Shown: positions 36,361 through 47,409 of the stretch, in pieces
Numbering within the stretch: position 1 is the stretch's first letter
Layout: each line of letters opens with the position of its first letter
Source: Rhizobium rhododendri
GTDB taxonomy: Bacteria > Pseudomonadota > Alphaproteobacteria > Rhizobiales > Rhizobiaceae
DNA length: 64,000 nucleotides
Assembly (NCBI RefSeq): GCF_007000325.2
Contig: NZ_CP117267.1
Location: 3,645,687-3,709,686 of the forward strand
Direction: 5' to 3'
The notes under the pieces: generated by a model
What the model saw: only the letters and a program-made list of their open reading frames with translations
Told to the model about the DNA's origin: nothing
Database searches by the model: none
Program-made: the position numbers and the translations under genes

Positions 36361-37095
36361 CTACGCGATGTCCTGATCCAGCTCGGGGTAGTGTCGGAAT
36401 ATGCCGTCCTCGTTGAACGGGAGGCGCCTCTCGGATTGCAGGTAACGTGCGATGTTGGGTCTCTGGGCGACAGCATCGCGAAGCGCGATCAGCAAAGGAT
36501 ATCGAGGGGCGTAGCCTTTCATGGCGCGCGGAAACGCATAAGTCAGGCCTTCGACGACCTGGAACAGAGACAGGTCCACATAACTCAGCGATGGCCCCAC
36601 GCTGTATGTGGGGCCGGAAGTATTCGCCTTCAGGATACGCTCGAAATAGCCGAGGTACTTCGGAATGCGTTCCTGGATGAAAGCTTCCGCCCGCAGCTTT
36701 GCCGCGTCTTTCTGGTCTTCGTAATATTGCGATGTGGAGATTGGGTGGTGCGTGTCGTGAACCTCGGACACGAGGTCCGTGATCGTCAGCTGCAAGCCGT
36801 TGGCAACAAACCGTTGCTCGTCTCCCGCCGGCGCCAGGCCGAGCTTCGGCCCCAGATAAAGAAGGATATTGGCAACATGCGACACGAAGAGCTCGCCATC
36901 CTTCAGGAACGGCGGTGAGAATGGAATCTGGGGGCGCTTTTCACGCTTCATAATCTCCAGCATGGCACCCGTTCCCCGGCCGGGACCGTCGGCGCGGGTC
37001 ACATCGACGTAGTCAGCGCCAGCTTCTTCCAAGGCGAGGCGGACAAACTCACCGCGGCCTTGTAGTCCGTCCCAGTAATATAACTCATAAGTCAT
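36361..37095 (-). CDS. Glutathione S-transferase family protein
   Basis: The 244-residue protein has a thioredoxin-like N-terminal domain (YELYYWDGLQGRGEFVRLALEEAG, with the Tyr/Gln region of sigma- or alpha-type GSTs; KRPQIPFSPPFLKDGELFVSHVANI binding the gamma-Glu end of glutathione) and a helical C-terminal domain with SVGPSLSYVDLSLFQVVEGL. Substrates are unknown. ATG 37095 is chosen with GAG about 8 bases upstream. It leads a two-gene unit with the second ku gene. Confidence 0.85.
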   Translation of the reverse strand: MTYELYYWDGLQGRGEFVRLALEEAGADYVDVTRADGPGRGTGAMLEIMKREKRPQIPFSPPFLKDGELFVSHVANILLYLGPKLGLAPAGDEQRFVANGLQLTITDLVSEVHDTHHPISTSQYYEDQKDAAKLRAEAFIQERIPKYLGYFERILKANTSGPTYSVGPSLSYVDLSLFQVVEGLTYAFPRAMKGYAPRYPLLIALRDAVAQRPNIARYLQSERRLPFNEDGIFRHYPELDQDIA

Positions 37096-37200
37096 CGAAT
37101 CTCGCCATGTCATTGGGTCGTTTGGGTCGCCGCTGCAGACCTTCGGACCCGCTGAAAAACTGGTGCTTAACGGATGACCGTGCAGTTTACGGAGGTGGGG

Positions 37201-37467
37201 CTACGCTTTCGCAGTCACATCCTTCTTGGTCGACCGCTTCGGCGAAAGGGCTGGCGCTGGTGTTGACCCATTGGCTTTTGCCGCCTTGGAAGAGGTGGTC
37301 TTTGCTTTCGGCTTCACGGCAAGGCCGTGTGGCGCCGTCGTTTCCATGACGGCCCTTTCCTTGGTCGCCTGTTCCCAGTGGATTGAGTCTCTCCCTGTTG
37401 GATAGCCTTCCTCTTCCCAGAGTGCGTAAGCGCGTTTCATAATCCATTCGTCTCGGGATTCCGTCAT
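37201..37467 (-). CDS. DUF2934 domain protein (88 residues)
   Basis: The N-terminal half matches DUF2934 (RDEWIMKRAYALWEEEGYPTGRDSIHW), a short module of unknown function common in rhizobia and often stress-associated; the C-terminal half is a Lys/Ala/Ser/Pro-rich basic tail resembling histone-like sequence. ATG 37467 has AGGAG 7 bases upstream, which decides the start over the longer frame to 37668. A paralogue lies at 57370. Confidence 0.75.
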   Translation of the reverse strand: MTESRDEWIMKRAYALWEEEGYPTGRDSIHWEQATKERAVMETTAPHGLAVKPKAKTTSSKAAKANGSTPAPALSPKRSTKKDVTAKA

Positions 37468-37789
37468 CGCTTTTCTCCTTGGCAGCTTGGAAAGTTTAAC
37501 TTCTTGGGAAATGCAAAGTTCCAGCTCCGCTGACACGTCTGTTGGATATCGGGTCGCAGCGTCGCGATGGCGCTGCCAGAACTGGGGCGATATTGGGACC
37601 AGGGAAACCCGCTCGTCGCGAACATCAGGTCGCATCAACATTGCCGCAAAATCAATATGAGCCGGCAATGGCGCTTGTTCAATTCAAAAACGTAATCCCT
37701 CGTTTTTTGCAGTGCAAAACCGCCCCTCTACACCCCGCTCCCCTCAACCCTTCGATTGCGCACAATTCCGGCACCGTTATAGTCGCCCG
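37468..37789. other. 322-base divergent intergenic region
   Basis: This gap separates the DUF2934 gene (leftward) from the cardiolipin-synthase-type gene (rightward). The leftward reading frame remains open upstream of the chosen DUF2934 start, but the strong AGGAG site argues against use of it. I see no RNA gene, repeat or confident promoter. Confidence 0.45.
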
Positions 37790-39253
37790 ATGTTCAGCAT
37801 TATCATTGCCTACTGGCCCCATATCCTTCTCTTTCTGTCGGTTGCCATGGGTGCAACTGCGGCTATTCATGCCGCCATGACGAAGGAAGACGTGCGTGCC
37901 GCCATCGGATGGGTCGCTCTCATCGTCTTGTCTCCCATCGTCGGTGCGCTTCTATACGCGGTCGCGGGTATCAACCGCATCCGGCGGGCGGCGCTGACAT
38001 CCCAGCGAGACATGCTTTTCAGGCAGGAAACGCGCAGTGAACTGGCGATCTTCGAAGCTGACAGCGAGGCGCTGCGGATTGCCTATGGGCAGCGTTTTGG
38101 CGCGATGAAGGTGCTGGGAGATCGCGTCACCCGCCATCCCATGACCAGTGGCAATTCCATCAAGATGCTGGAGGGCGGCGATGTCGCCTACCCGGCGATG
38201 CTGGAGGAAATCAATGCCGCGGAGCGCAGCATCATCCTCGAAACCTACATCTTCGATCGCGATCCCATCGGGCTGAGGATCGCCGATGCGCTGATTGCTG
38301 CCGTCCGGCGCGGAATCACTGTTCGCGTGCTGATCGATGCCGTCGGCGCCCGCTATTCGGTGCCAAGCATCATGGGCCACTTGAAGGAGGGTGGGGTTAC
38401 GGTCGACGTCTTCAACGGCAATGTCATCATTGGCCTCCGGCTGCCCTATGCCAACCTCAGAACCCACCGCAAGATCCTGATCGTCGACGGGCGCGTAGCG
38501 TTAACCGGCGGCATGAACATCCGGAAGGGCTTCACGACAGAGTTTGCCGGCGAACAGGCTGCCCACGATGCGCATTTCCGCGTCACCGGTCCGGCCGTCG
38601 CAGACCTGTTCCACACCGCGTCCGAAGACTGGCGTTTTGCCACCGGGGAAATCCTCCAGGGCGATGAATGGCGAATGGCAGAGCAGCAGAGGGATCCGGA
38701 TGCACCGATCCTGATGCGCATCGTCTCATCCGGTCCAGACCGGAGCCTCGAGACTAACCACAAGATGCTGATTGGCGCGTTTTCAGTCGCCCGCAGCTCG
38801 ATCCTGATCATGTCCCCCTATTTTCTGCCGGATCGCGAATTGATCAGCGCCCTGATCACGGCAGCGCGACGCGGCGTAACGGTCGATATCGTCGTGCCTG
38901 CGGCCAATAATCTGGTGCTCGTCGACCGCGCCATGACAGCGCAGTTCGATCAGATGCTGAAGAACTACTGCCGTATCTGGCGCGCGAAAGGCGCTTTCAA
39001 TCATTCAAAGCTGCTGTCGATCGACGATGTCTGGGCCTATGTCGGCTCGTCCAATCTGGATCCTCGTTCGATGCGGCTGAACTTCGAGGTCGATATGGAG
39101 GTCATCGACCGGAGTTTCGCAAAGAAGATCGGCGACCATATCCGCGAAGTCCTGTCGACTTCGGAGCAGGTCGAGCAGCATGCGCTGCGCAAGAGACCGT
39201 TCCTGGTGCGGTTGCTGGAAAAGGTCCTCTGGCTCGGATCACCTTTTCTTTAG
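37790..39253 (+). CDS. cls: Cardiolipin synthase-type phospholipase D protein
   Basis: The 487-residue membrane protein has two N-terminal helices (about 1-28 and 38-60) and two HKD catalytic motifs: H226-x-K228-x4-D233 (THRKILIVDG) and H405-x-K407-x4-D412 (NHSKLLSIDD), each followed by the GG or GSSN segment. It probably condenses two phosphatidylglycerols into cardiolipin. ATG 37790 (MFSIIIAYWP) places the first helix at the N-terminus, as in the family; the frame from 37712 adds an unlikely Pro/Arg-rich leader. An EEP-fold hydrolase gene follows. Confidence 0.9.
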   Translation: MFSIIIAYWPHILLFLSVAMGATAAIHAAMTKEDVRAAIGWVALIVLSPIVGALLYAVAGINRIRRAALTSQRDMLFRQETRSELAIFEADSEALRIAYGQRFGAMKVLGDRVTRHPMTSGNSIKMLEGGDVAYPAMLEEINAAERSIILETYIFDRDPIGLRIADALIAAVRRGITVRVLIDAVGARYSVPSIMGHLKEGGVTVDVFNGNVIIGLRLPYANLRTHRKILIVDGRVALTGGMNIRKGFTTEFAGEQAAHDAHFRVTGPAVADLFHTASEDWRFATGEILQGDEWRMAEQQRDPDAPILMRIVSSGPDRSLETNHKMLIGAFSVARSSILIMSPYFLPDRELISALITAARRGVTVDIVVPAANNLVLVDRAMTAQFDQMLKNYCRIWRAKGAFNHSKLLSIDDVWAYVGSSNLDPRSMRLNFEVDMEVIDRSFAKKIGDHIREVLSTSEQVEQHALRKRPFLVRLLEKVLWLGSPFL

Positions 39254-39346
39254 CGCCAAACGGGCATTGGGGACTGGCGGTCGCGTCGGCCGGCCCTATA
39301 GTCGGGAGAAGCGACATCGCGGTCGCCTGCAAGCTGGTCGAGTGAA

Positions 39347-40174
39347 ATGCATACGAAAAACCACCAAAGCCTGCGCAGAAGCATTTTGCATTCCATCCGG
39401 AACCGGAAGATCCATCGCACGCACGCCCATGCGACCGACCATGAACGTATGCCGGGCACCGTAATCGCCTCCTACAATGTTCATAAATGCGTCGGCTCGG
39501 ATCGACGCTTCGATCCCGATCGCATTCTGCGGGTCATCCAGGAAATCGATGCGGACATCATGGCCTTGCAGGAGGCCGACAGCCGGTTTGGCGAACGCAC
39601 CGGCCTGCTCGATCTGTCCAGGCTCGAGCGTGAGACAGGGTTGGTCGCCGTGCCGGTCGAAGGGGTCGCGAAGGCCCATGGTTGGCATGGCAATGTCGTG
39701 CTGTTCAAGCAGGGAAAGGTCCGAGATGTCCATCAGATCAAGCTGCCAGGTCTCGAGCCACGTGGCGCGCTGGTGGCGGAGATCGAGCTGTCGAACGGCA
39801 GTGCCCTGCGCATCATAGCCGCCCATTTCGGCCTCTTGCGTCGCTCACGCGCGCAGCAGGCGCGTGTCCTCGTCGATATCATGACCAGGGACGATGAAAC
39901 GCCGACCATCCTGCTCGGCGATCTCAACGAATGGCGTCTGGGCAACCGCTCATCGCTACACACGTTTCACGCGGCGTTCGGTCCTCAGCCGGCTGCGGTA
40001 CCAAGCTTCCCCGCCAATATGCCGATCCTTGCGCTCGATCGCATGATCGCCAACAAGAGCGGCCTGATCTCGGCAATAGAGGTCCATAACACCCCTCTGG
40101 CGCGCATGGCTTCCGACCATCTGCCCATCAAGACGACGTTGGTGGCAGAGCCAATAGCCGCAGCAAGCGTCTGA
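39347..40174 (+). CDS. Endonuclease/exonuclease/phosphatase (EEP) family protein
   Basis: The 275-residue protein has the EEP metal and catalytic motifs ASYNVHKC (Asn), IMALQEADSR (Glu), AAHFGLLRRSRAQQ (His/Arg region), LLGDLNEW (Asp/Asn) and ASDHLPI (catalytic Asp-His). Such proteins hydrolyse phosphodiesters of nucleic acids or lipids. Its position behind a cardiolipin-synthase-type gene suggests a lipid role, but that is inference. ATG 39347 or ATG 39449 could be the start; the first 34 residues are basic and not conserved in motif. Confidence 0.8.
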   Translation: MHTKNHQSLRRSILHSIRNRKIHRTHAHATDHERMPGTVIASYNVHKCVGSDRRFDPDRILRVIQEIDADIMALQEADSRFGERTGLLDLSRLERETGLVAVPVEGVAKAHGWHGNVVLFKQGKVRDVHQIKLPGLEPRGALVAEIELSNGSALRIIAAHFGLLRRSRAQQARVLVDIMTRDDETPTILLGDLNEWRLGNRSSLHTFHAAFGPQPAAVPSFPANMPILALDRMIANKSGLISAIEVHNTPLARMASDHLPIKTTLVAEPIAAASV

Positions 40175-40183
40175 TCGCCGGCG

Positions 40184-41230
40184 TCAAACCTTATCGCGAA
40201 ACAGTTTCCAGCGTGTCGGCCTGAAGGCGATGCGGCTACGGTCGAGCTCGCCAACTTTTTCGGGTGGTAATTCGATCTCGACCCGGGGATGACCGGCGCC
40301 GATATCGATTTCGATATGACGTGTGCCTGCAACGCGACGGCTGGCGGTAAGCAGCCCCGCTATGCAGCCGCCGCATCCATCGCGCAGTTCGACGTCGTGA
40401 GGCCGAAAGTAGAGATTGGCCGTACCGTCGGGCTCGCCTGCGGCCGTCAGTCCGAGCGGGCGATCCTCGAACCAGATCTCGCCATCGGTCAACTGCACCT
40501 TCAAGCAGTTCGACTGGCCGATGAAGCCGAAGACGAAGGGCGAATTCGGAGTGTCGTAGATATCGTCGGGCGTGCCGATCTGCTCGATGGCACCCTGGCT
40601 CATGACGACGACCCGGTCCGCAAGCTCGAGTGCCTCGTCCTGATCATGGGTCACGAAGACAGTCGTATGGCCCGTCCGGTCGTGAATTTCCCGCAGCCAT
40701 TTGCGCAGATCCTTGCGCACCTGCGCATCGAGCGCCCCGAAAGGCTCGTCGAGCAAAAGCACGTTGGGCTCGACGGCCATGGCGCGGGCGAGCGCCACGC
40801 GCTGCCGCTGGCCGCCGGACAGCTGTGCTGGATAGCGTTTTTCGAGGCCGGAAAGCTGAACCAGATCGAGCAGTTCGAGCGCCCGCCGACGGATCTCCGA
40901 TCGCGCCGGGCGGCGCGCCGAGGGGCGCACCTTGAGGCCGAAGGAGATATTGTCGAGCACCGTCATGTGGCGGAATAGCGCATAGTGCTGGAAGACAAAG
41001 CCGATATTGCGCTGCTGCACGGTCTTCATCGAGGCGTCTTCATTGCCGAAATAGATCTCGCCTTCCGTCGGCGTCTCCAGCCCGGCGATCAGCCGCAACA
41101 AGGTCGTCTTGCCGGAGCCGGAGGGCCCCAGCAGCGCAATCAGCTCGCCGGAGCGGATGTCCAGCGTGACGTCGTGCAGGGCCGGAAAGCGGCCGAAATC
41201 CTTGCGGATGTTTTGAACGCGAACTTCCAT
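40184..41230 (-). CDS. cysA: Sulfate/thiosulfate ABC importer ATPase CysA
   Basis: The 348-residue ATPase has Walker [17 protein letters not shown], signature [16 protein letters not shown], Walker [13 protein letters not shown] and the H-loop [13 protein letters not shown], followed by a TOBE-type C-terminal domain. It energises CysT-CysW. It is the last gene of the operon sbp-cysT-cysW-cysA, 9 bases after cysW, and converges with the EEP gene 9 bases away. Confidence 0.95.
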   Translation of the reverse strand: MEVRVQNIRKDFGRFPALHDVTLDIRSGELIALLGPSGSGKTTLLRLIAGLETPTEGEIYFGNEDASMKTVQQRNIGFVFQHYALFRHMTVLDNISFGLKVRPSARRPARSEIRRRALELLDLVQLSGLEKRYPAQLSGGQRQRVALARAMAVEPNVLLLDEPFGALDAQVRKDLRKWLREIHDRTGHTTVFVTHDQDEALELADRVVVMSQGAIEQIGTPDDIYDTPNSPFVFGFIGQSNCLKVQLTDGEIWFEDRPLGLTAAGEPDGTANLYFRPHDVELRDGCGGCIAGLLTASRRVAGTRHIEIDIGAGHPRVEIELPPEKVGELDRSRIAFRPTRWKLFRDKV

Positions 41231-41239
41231 CAGTCTTCC

Positions 41240-42112
41240 TTAGTGACGCCGGCTCGCAGCGATTTCCTCGCTGAAGCGCATTTCCAGCAACGTCTTGAGA
41301 ATAAGCGTCACCAAGGCGAGCAGCGCAAGCAGCGTTGCCACGGCGAAAGCGCCGGAGAAATTGTAGTCGTTGTAGAGAATTTCGATCTGCAGCGGCATGG
41401 TGTTGGTCTCGCCGCGGATATGACCTGACACTACCGAGACTGCGCCGAATTCGCCCATGGCGCGGGCGTTGCAGAGCAGCACGCCGTAGAGCAGTCCCCA
41501 TTTGATATTCGGCAGCGTCACGTACCAGAAGGTCTGGAAACCGCTGGCGCCGAGCGAAAGGGCGGCCTCTTCATCGGCCGTGCCCTGTTCCTGCATCAGC
41601 GGGATCAGTTCGCGGGCAACGAACGGAAAGGTAACGAACATCGTCGCCAGCACGAGGCCGGGCACCGCGAAAAGGATCTTGATATTGTTTGCCTCAAGCC
41701 ATGGGCCGAGCAGGCTGTTGGAGCCGAACAGCAATACGAAGACCAATCCGGCGATGACCGGGGATACCGAGAACGGCAGGTCGATCAGCGTCGTCAGGAA
41801 CGCCTTGCCCTTGAATTCGAACTTGGCAATCGCCCAGGCCGCACCCACGCCAAACACCAGATTGAGAGGCACGCTGATGGCAGCGACAATCAGCGTCAGC
41901 TTGATGGCAGAAAACGTCTCTTCGTCCTGCAGCGCCTCGAAAAATGCGCCAGCGCCCTTGCGAAACGCTTCGACGAAAACGGCCGCCATCGGTAGCAGCA
42001 GGATCAGCGCCAGGAAAACGAGCGAGATTGCGATCAGCGTCCGGCGGGCAAACCGGCCCTCGGTGACGGCAGACGTCACCTCATGAGGCGGCGCTGTTGG
42101 ATCATGCGCCAT
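41240..42112 (-). CDS. cysW: Sulfate ABC importer permease CysW
   Basis: The 290-residue permease shows six membrane helices and the EAA loop [29 protein letters not shown], with the sulfate-permease [32 protein letters not shown] near the C-terminus. ATG 42112 overlaps cysT by 11 bases. Confidence 0.95.
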   Translation of the reverse strand: MAHDPTAPPHEVTSAVTEGRFARRTLIAISLVFLALILLLPMAAVFVEAFRKGAGAFFEALQDEETFSAIKLTLIVAAISVPLNLVFGVGAAWAIAKFEFKGKAFLTTLIDLPFSVSPVIAGLVFVLLFGSNSLLGPWLEANNIKILFAVPGLVLATMFVTFPFVARELIPLMQEQGTADEEAALSLGASGFQTFWYVTLPNIKWGLLYGVLLCNARAMGEFGAVSVVSGHIRGETNTMPLQIEILYNDYNFSGAFAVATLLALLALVTLILKTLLEMRFSEEIAASRRH

Positions 42113-42959
42113 AGCCGTACCTCCGCCTGCTCCAGGTCTGGATGAGGTTGATCACCAGCAGCATCACGAAGGAGATGATCAGCATGATCGCGGCGATGCC
42201 GGTCGCTGCGGCATAATTATATTCCTCGAGCCGGATGACGATCAGCAACGGTGCAATTTCCGACACGTAGGGCAGGTTGCCGGCAATGAAGATCACAGAT
42301 CCATACTCCCCGACCGCACGCGCAAAGGAAAGCGCGAAGCCGGTGAGCACGGCAGGAGCCAGCCCCGGCAATAGCACCCGGGTGATGGTTTGGAAGCGGT
42401 TAGCGCCGAGCGTTGCTGCAGCCTCTTCGACCTCGCGGTCGATTTCTTCCATGATCGGCTGTACCGTGCGCACCACGAAGGGCAAGCCGACGAAAATCAG
42501 TGCAATCACAACGCCCACAGGCGTAAAAGCGACCTTGATGCCGAGCGGCGAAAGAAACTGGCCGATCCAGCCATTCGGCGAATAGAGTGTGGTCAGCGCG
42601 ATACCGGCGACGGCCGTCGGCAGCGCGAAGGGCAGGTCAACGACGGCATCGATGATCCGCTTTCCGGGGAAATTGTAGCGGACCAGCACCCAGGCCAGAA
42701 TGACGCCGAAAATTGCATTGACGACGGCAGCGACCAGGGCGCCGCCAAAGCTCATTCGCAACGCCGCGAGAACCCGAGGGTCTGACGCGATCGACCAGAA
42801 GGCTCCCCAGCCGAGCGAACTCGTCTTCAGCAGCAGGCCTGAAATCGGAATGAGAACTATGAGGATAAGCCATATCAAGGTAAAACCGAGCGCCATTCCA
42901 AATCCTGGAATGACGCTCGGTTGCCTGAATTGCCACCGCCTACGGGTTGGTGCCTGCAT
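42102..42959 (-). CDS. cysT: Sulfate ABC importer permease CysT (CysU)
   Basis: The 285-residue permease has the EAA loop [22 protein letters not shown] and the CysT-type [15 protein letters not shown] segment. It pairs with CysW to form the sulfate channel. It starts 6 bases after the sbp stop. Confidence 0.95.
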   Translation of the reverse strand: MQAPTRRRWQFRQPSVIPGFGMALGFTLIWLILIVLIPISGLLLKTSSLGWGAFWSIASDPRVLAALRMSFGGALVAAVVNAIFGVILAWVLVRYNFPGKRIIDAVVDLPFALPTAVAGIALTTLYSPNGWIGQFLSPLGIKVAFTPVGVVIALIFVGLPFVVRTVQPIMEEIDREVEEAAATLGANRFQTITRVLLPGLAPAVLTGFALSFARAVGEYGSVIFIAGNLPYVSEIAPLLIVIRLEEYNYAAATGIAAIMLIISFVMLLVINLIQTWSRRRYGYGA

Positions 42960-42965
42960 CTAGTC

Positions 42966-43994
42966 TTACTGTCCCGGCTTGTAGATCTTGTCGAAGATGC
43001 CACCATCCGCGAAGAATTTAGGTTGCGCCACCTTCCATCCGCCAAAATCGTCGATCGAGGCGAGCTTGAGGTTGGGGAAGCGGGCAATGTCTTTCGGGTC
43101 GGCGGCTGCAGGCTTGATCGGACGGTAATAATGCGCAGCCGCAATCTTTTGTCCATCGTCTGAATAGAGATAGTTCAGATAAGCCTCGGCAAGCTTCCGC
43201 GTGCCCTTCTTGTCGACATTGCCGTCGACAACGGCAACCGGCGGATCGGCCCGGATCGATACCGAAGGGGTGACGATCTCGAACTTGTCCGGCCCGAGTT
43301 CCTCGAGCGACAGGTAGGCTTCGTTCTCCCAGGCAAGCAAAACGTCGCCGAGGCCGCGTTGCACGAATGTCGTCGTCGCGCCACGGGCGCCGCTGTCGAG
43401 AACCGGCACATGCTTCAGAAGTTTAGAGAGGTATTCCTCCGCCTTGGCATCATCGCCGCCATTGGCCTCTTTTGCCCAGGCATACGCCGCAAGAATGTTC
43501 CAGCGCGCGCCACCTGAGGTTTTGGGGTTCGGAGTGATGACCTGGACGCCGTCCTTGATGAGATCGGGCCAGTCCTTGATAGCCTTGGGGTTGCCCTTGC
43601 GCACGAGGAAGACGATCGTCGATGTGTAAGGCACGCTCTTGTTGGGAAACTTGGTGTTCCAGTCTGCCGGTATCTTGTTGGTCGCCTTGGCGATCGCATC
43701 GATATCGCCTTCGAGCGCCAGCGTCACCACATCGGCGTTCAGCCCGTCGATAACGGAGCGAGCCTGGGCGCCCGAACCGCCGTGAGAGGCCTTCAGCTCG
43801 ACCGTTTCGCCGGTGTCCTTCTTCCACTTGGCAGCGAAGGCGGCGTTGAAATCCTTGTAGAGTTCGCGTGTCGGGTCGTAAGACACGTTGAGCAGCGTCT
43901 GTTCGGCTGCAAACACGGATGCTAGTCCCGAGAGCGAAAAGCTGCCGATTAGCACTGCGGTGGCAAGAAGTCTGGATAGCCGTAGCGTCTGCAT
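42966..43994 (-). CDS. sbp: Periplasmic sulfate-binding protein
   Basis: The 342-residue precursor has a signal peptide ([20 protein letters not shown] through VFAAEQ) and the Sbp opening [20 protein letters not shown], then [25 protein letters not shown] and [19 protein letters not shown], all typical of sulfate- and thiosulfate-binding proteins. ATG 43994 has GGGAGGT 5 bases upstream and is preferred over GTG 44000. It is the first gene of the cys operon; a candidate operator lies 90-120 bases upstream. Confidence 0.96.
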   Translation of the reverse strand: MQTLRLSRLLATAVLIGSFSLSGLASVFAAEQTLLNVSYDPTRELYKDFNAAFAAKWKKDTGETVELKASHGGSGAQARSVIDGLNADVVTLALEGDIDAIAKATNKIPADWNTKFPNKSVPYTSTIVFLVRKGNPKAIKDWPDLIKDGVQVITPNPKTSGGARWNILAAYAWAKEANGGDDAKAEEYLSKLLKHVPVLDSGARGATTTFVQRGLGDVLLAWENEAYLSLEELGPDKFEIVTPSVSIRADPPVAVVDGNVDKKGTRKLAEAYLNYLYSDDGQKIAAAHYYRPIKPAAADPKDIARFPNLKLASIDDFGGWKVAQPKFFADGGIFDKIYKPGQ

Positions 43995-44080
43995 GAACAC
44001 CTCCCTGATTGTGCCTCAACTCTACCAATCTGGTCGTATAATGTAACGGCGATTGTTCCCGCGACGCGCGCCAACGTGGA

Positions 44081-44112
44081 ATTTCATCCCATAGACTCGC
44101 GAAAAATGAAAT
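44081..44112. promoter_or_regulatory. Inverted repeat upstream of the sulfate operon
   Basis: ATTTCAT (44081-44087) and ATGAAAT (44106-44112) are perfect 7-base complements separated by 18 bases, about 90 bases upstream of the sbp start. Size and position fit a dimeric LysR-type regulator site such as a CysB-like protein would use, but no regulator gene is nearby and no promoter hexamers could be fixed. It could equally serve the divergent nucleotide-sugar dehydrogenase gene. Confidence 0.3.
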
Positions 44113-44245
44113 CACATTGCTGAGCGAAGCAGCTTGGCCCTGCAAATGCCGCAGAGACCGGATCTCATTGATCGGCAATCATGATTTAAGCTGACATTGC
44201 CGGTCCCTTTGCGTTAATTGCTCGAAATGCCTGAGGAATAAGTTG

Positions 44246-45525
<1,280 letters not shown>

Positions 45526-45529
<4 letters not shown>

Positions 45530-46452
45530 CCTGGGAAAGCCTGCACCGTCAGCGCCACACCCTGTTCGCTTGAAAACGGTGGCGTCCAGCCGGTAATGCG
45601 GCGGGTCTCGCCGATATCGACTTGCAGCGAACCCAGCAGCCGTCTCGCCGCCGAACCCTTGCCCAGCATTGCCGCAGCCGCTTCGATGAGACGGGCTGGC
45701 ACGGGCAGAAGCCAGGTCTTGCGACCCATTGCGCCAGAAATGCCGGCGATCAACTGCCCGATGGAAAGGTCCTCGCCGTCGCTGACGAGAAATGTGCGGT
45801 TGGCAGCGTTCGGGTGAGCGACGCAGAGGATGATGAAATCCGTCAGGTTGCCGACGAACAGCAGCGACCTTTTGTTGGAGATGAGACCGAAGGGGAGGGG
45901 CAGCCCGCGCCGCGCAAGGCGCATCAGGCTCGCGAAATTGGCTTTGACACCCGGACCGTAGATGAGTGGCGGACGGATCACGACGATGTCCATGCCCGTC
46001 TGCCTGCCGAGGTGAAACAGCGCCTGTTCTGCTTCCCATTTCGAAAGCCCGTAGGGATCCCTGGGCTCCGGCACGTCTGCGGCGGTGAAAGGCCGGCCTG
46101 GGGCCGTCTCCTCGCCGTTGACCTTGATCGAACTCACGAAAATGAAGCGTCGAGCGCCGGCTGCTGCGGCCTGGCGTGCCAGATTGAGCGTGGCGTCGAC
46201 ATTCGCGGCACGAAACGCAGCCAGCGGATCTGCCGCCGTATCATCCATGACATGCACGCGAGCGGCTAGATGAACCACGCAATCGATGCCGGCCAGCGCT
46301 TCGGTCCAGTCCGTGCGGGCGTCGATCGTGCCCACCGGATGAAATCCTGACGTAGGCAGACGACTGGCCGGACGAAAGGCAATCCCGCGCGCCGTAAGGT
46401 CCGCACAGAGCGCTGTGCCAACGAACCCGGTTGCCCCGGTCACCAATATCAT
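45526..46452 (-). CDS. NAD-dependent epimerase/dehydratase (UDP-sugar 4-epimerase type)
   Basis: The 308-residue extended short-chain dehydrogenase has the Gly motif VTGATGFVG, the VVHLAARVHVMDD segment, catalytic Ser region FVSSIKVNGE and YxxxK in PYGLSKWEAE. It resembles polysaccharide-locus epimerases of the UDP-hexose or UDP-N-acetylhexosamine type; the exact substrate is not deducible. It faces the dehydrogenase gene and is divergent from the sugar transferase gene (192-base gap), so the three probably supply one glycan. Confidence 0.87.
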
Positions 46453-46644
46453 GCGCCGGCCCCTGTGGTAGTTTCAAGCATTCGATCATCCCGCGTTTCT
46501 GTCTGCTATTAGCGCTATCAGCACTCAGGCGATAGACGTCGGGATGCGATCCAAAACCGGGAAAACAGGGTGCAAACGACAATCTGATTGTGAAATCGCC
46601 CCGGATATGAGATTCACGCCGAAATTTCTCTCCGGCAGTTCCAG

Positions 46645-47220
46645 ATGTTGTACACCGTCTCCAAACGCAGTTTCGACCTGTTCGCAGCCCTTGCGGCAGC
46701 GATCCTGTTTTCGATTCCGATCCTGGTCGTGGCAATCTGTGTGCGCGCAACCTCGAAGGGGCCGGTGCTGTACTGGTCCGATCGGGTAGGCCGGGACAAT
46801 CGCATTTTCCGGATGCCGAAATTTCGCAGCATGCGCGTCGATACGCCAGCCGTTGCGACCCATCTGCTTTCCGACCCGAAACGTTACCTGACGCCGATCG
46901 GCTCCTTCCTGCGCCGCTCCAGCCTCGACGAGTTGCCGCAGCTCTGGTGCATCCTCAAGGGTGAGATGAGCCTTGTCGGTCCGCGTCCAGCCCTCTTCAA
47001 CCAGCAGGACCTGATCGAGCTTCGTACCGCCAGTGGCGTCCACACTCTGGTGCCGGGCCTGACCGGCTGGGCCCAGATCAACGGCCGCGACGAGCTGCCC
47101 ATTCCCGACAAAGTACGGCTCGACGCCGAGTATCTGAAGCGTCGATCCTTCGCGTTCGATCTATGGATCATTCTCCTGACCGCCATGAAGGTGCTGGGGC
47201 GGGATGGCGTAACGCATTGA
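46645..47220 (+). CDS. Initiating sugar-phosphate transferase (monotopic PGT, PglC/WcaJ-type core)
   Basis: The 191-residue protein is the minimal bacterial sugar transferase. It has an N-terminal re-entrant hydrophobic helix (about 11-33), KFRSMR (59-64), the catalytic Asp-Glu dyad D95-E96 in SLDELPQLW, GEMSLVGPRP (106-115) and a GLTGWAQINGRDELP segment. It transfers a sugar phosphate to undecaprenyl phosphate and starts a repeat unit or O-chain. ATG 46645 begins the conserved sequence, though no good ribosome site is seen. Confidence 0.93.
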   Translation: MLYTVSKRSFDLFAALAAAILFSIPILVVAICVRATSKGPVLYWSDRVGRDNRIFRMPKFRSMRVDTPAVATHLLSDPKRYLTPIGSFLRRSSLDELPQLWCILKGEMSLVGPRPALFNQQDLIELRTASGVHTLVPGLTGWAQINGRDELPIPDKVRLDAEYLKRRSFAFDLWIILLTAMKVLGRDGVTH

Positions 47221-47409
47221 GCCGAGTGCGATCTTCTTGCCATGACGGCGTGAATTTCGAGCCCTGCTGCAGCTGAAACCCCTATCCCCTCTTTACAGCC
47301 AGCCGGCACCTCGGGATAAGCGTCAGGAGATTGTCCGGTCGGACACCCGAAGACCTCGACGAGGCCGGGGTCAATGCCCACCTACCTATCGGAGCGGTCA
47401 AGGGATATG

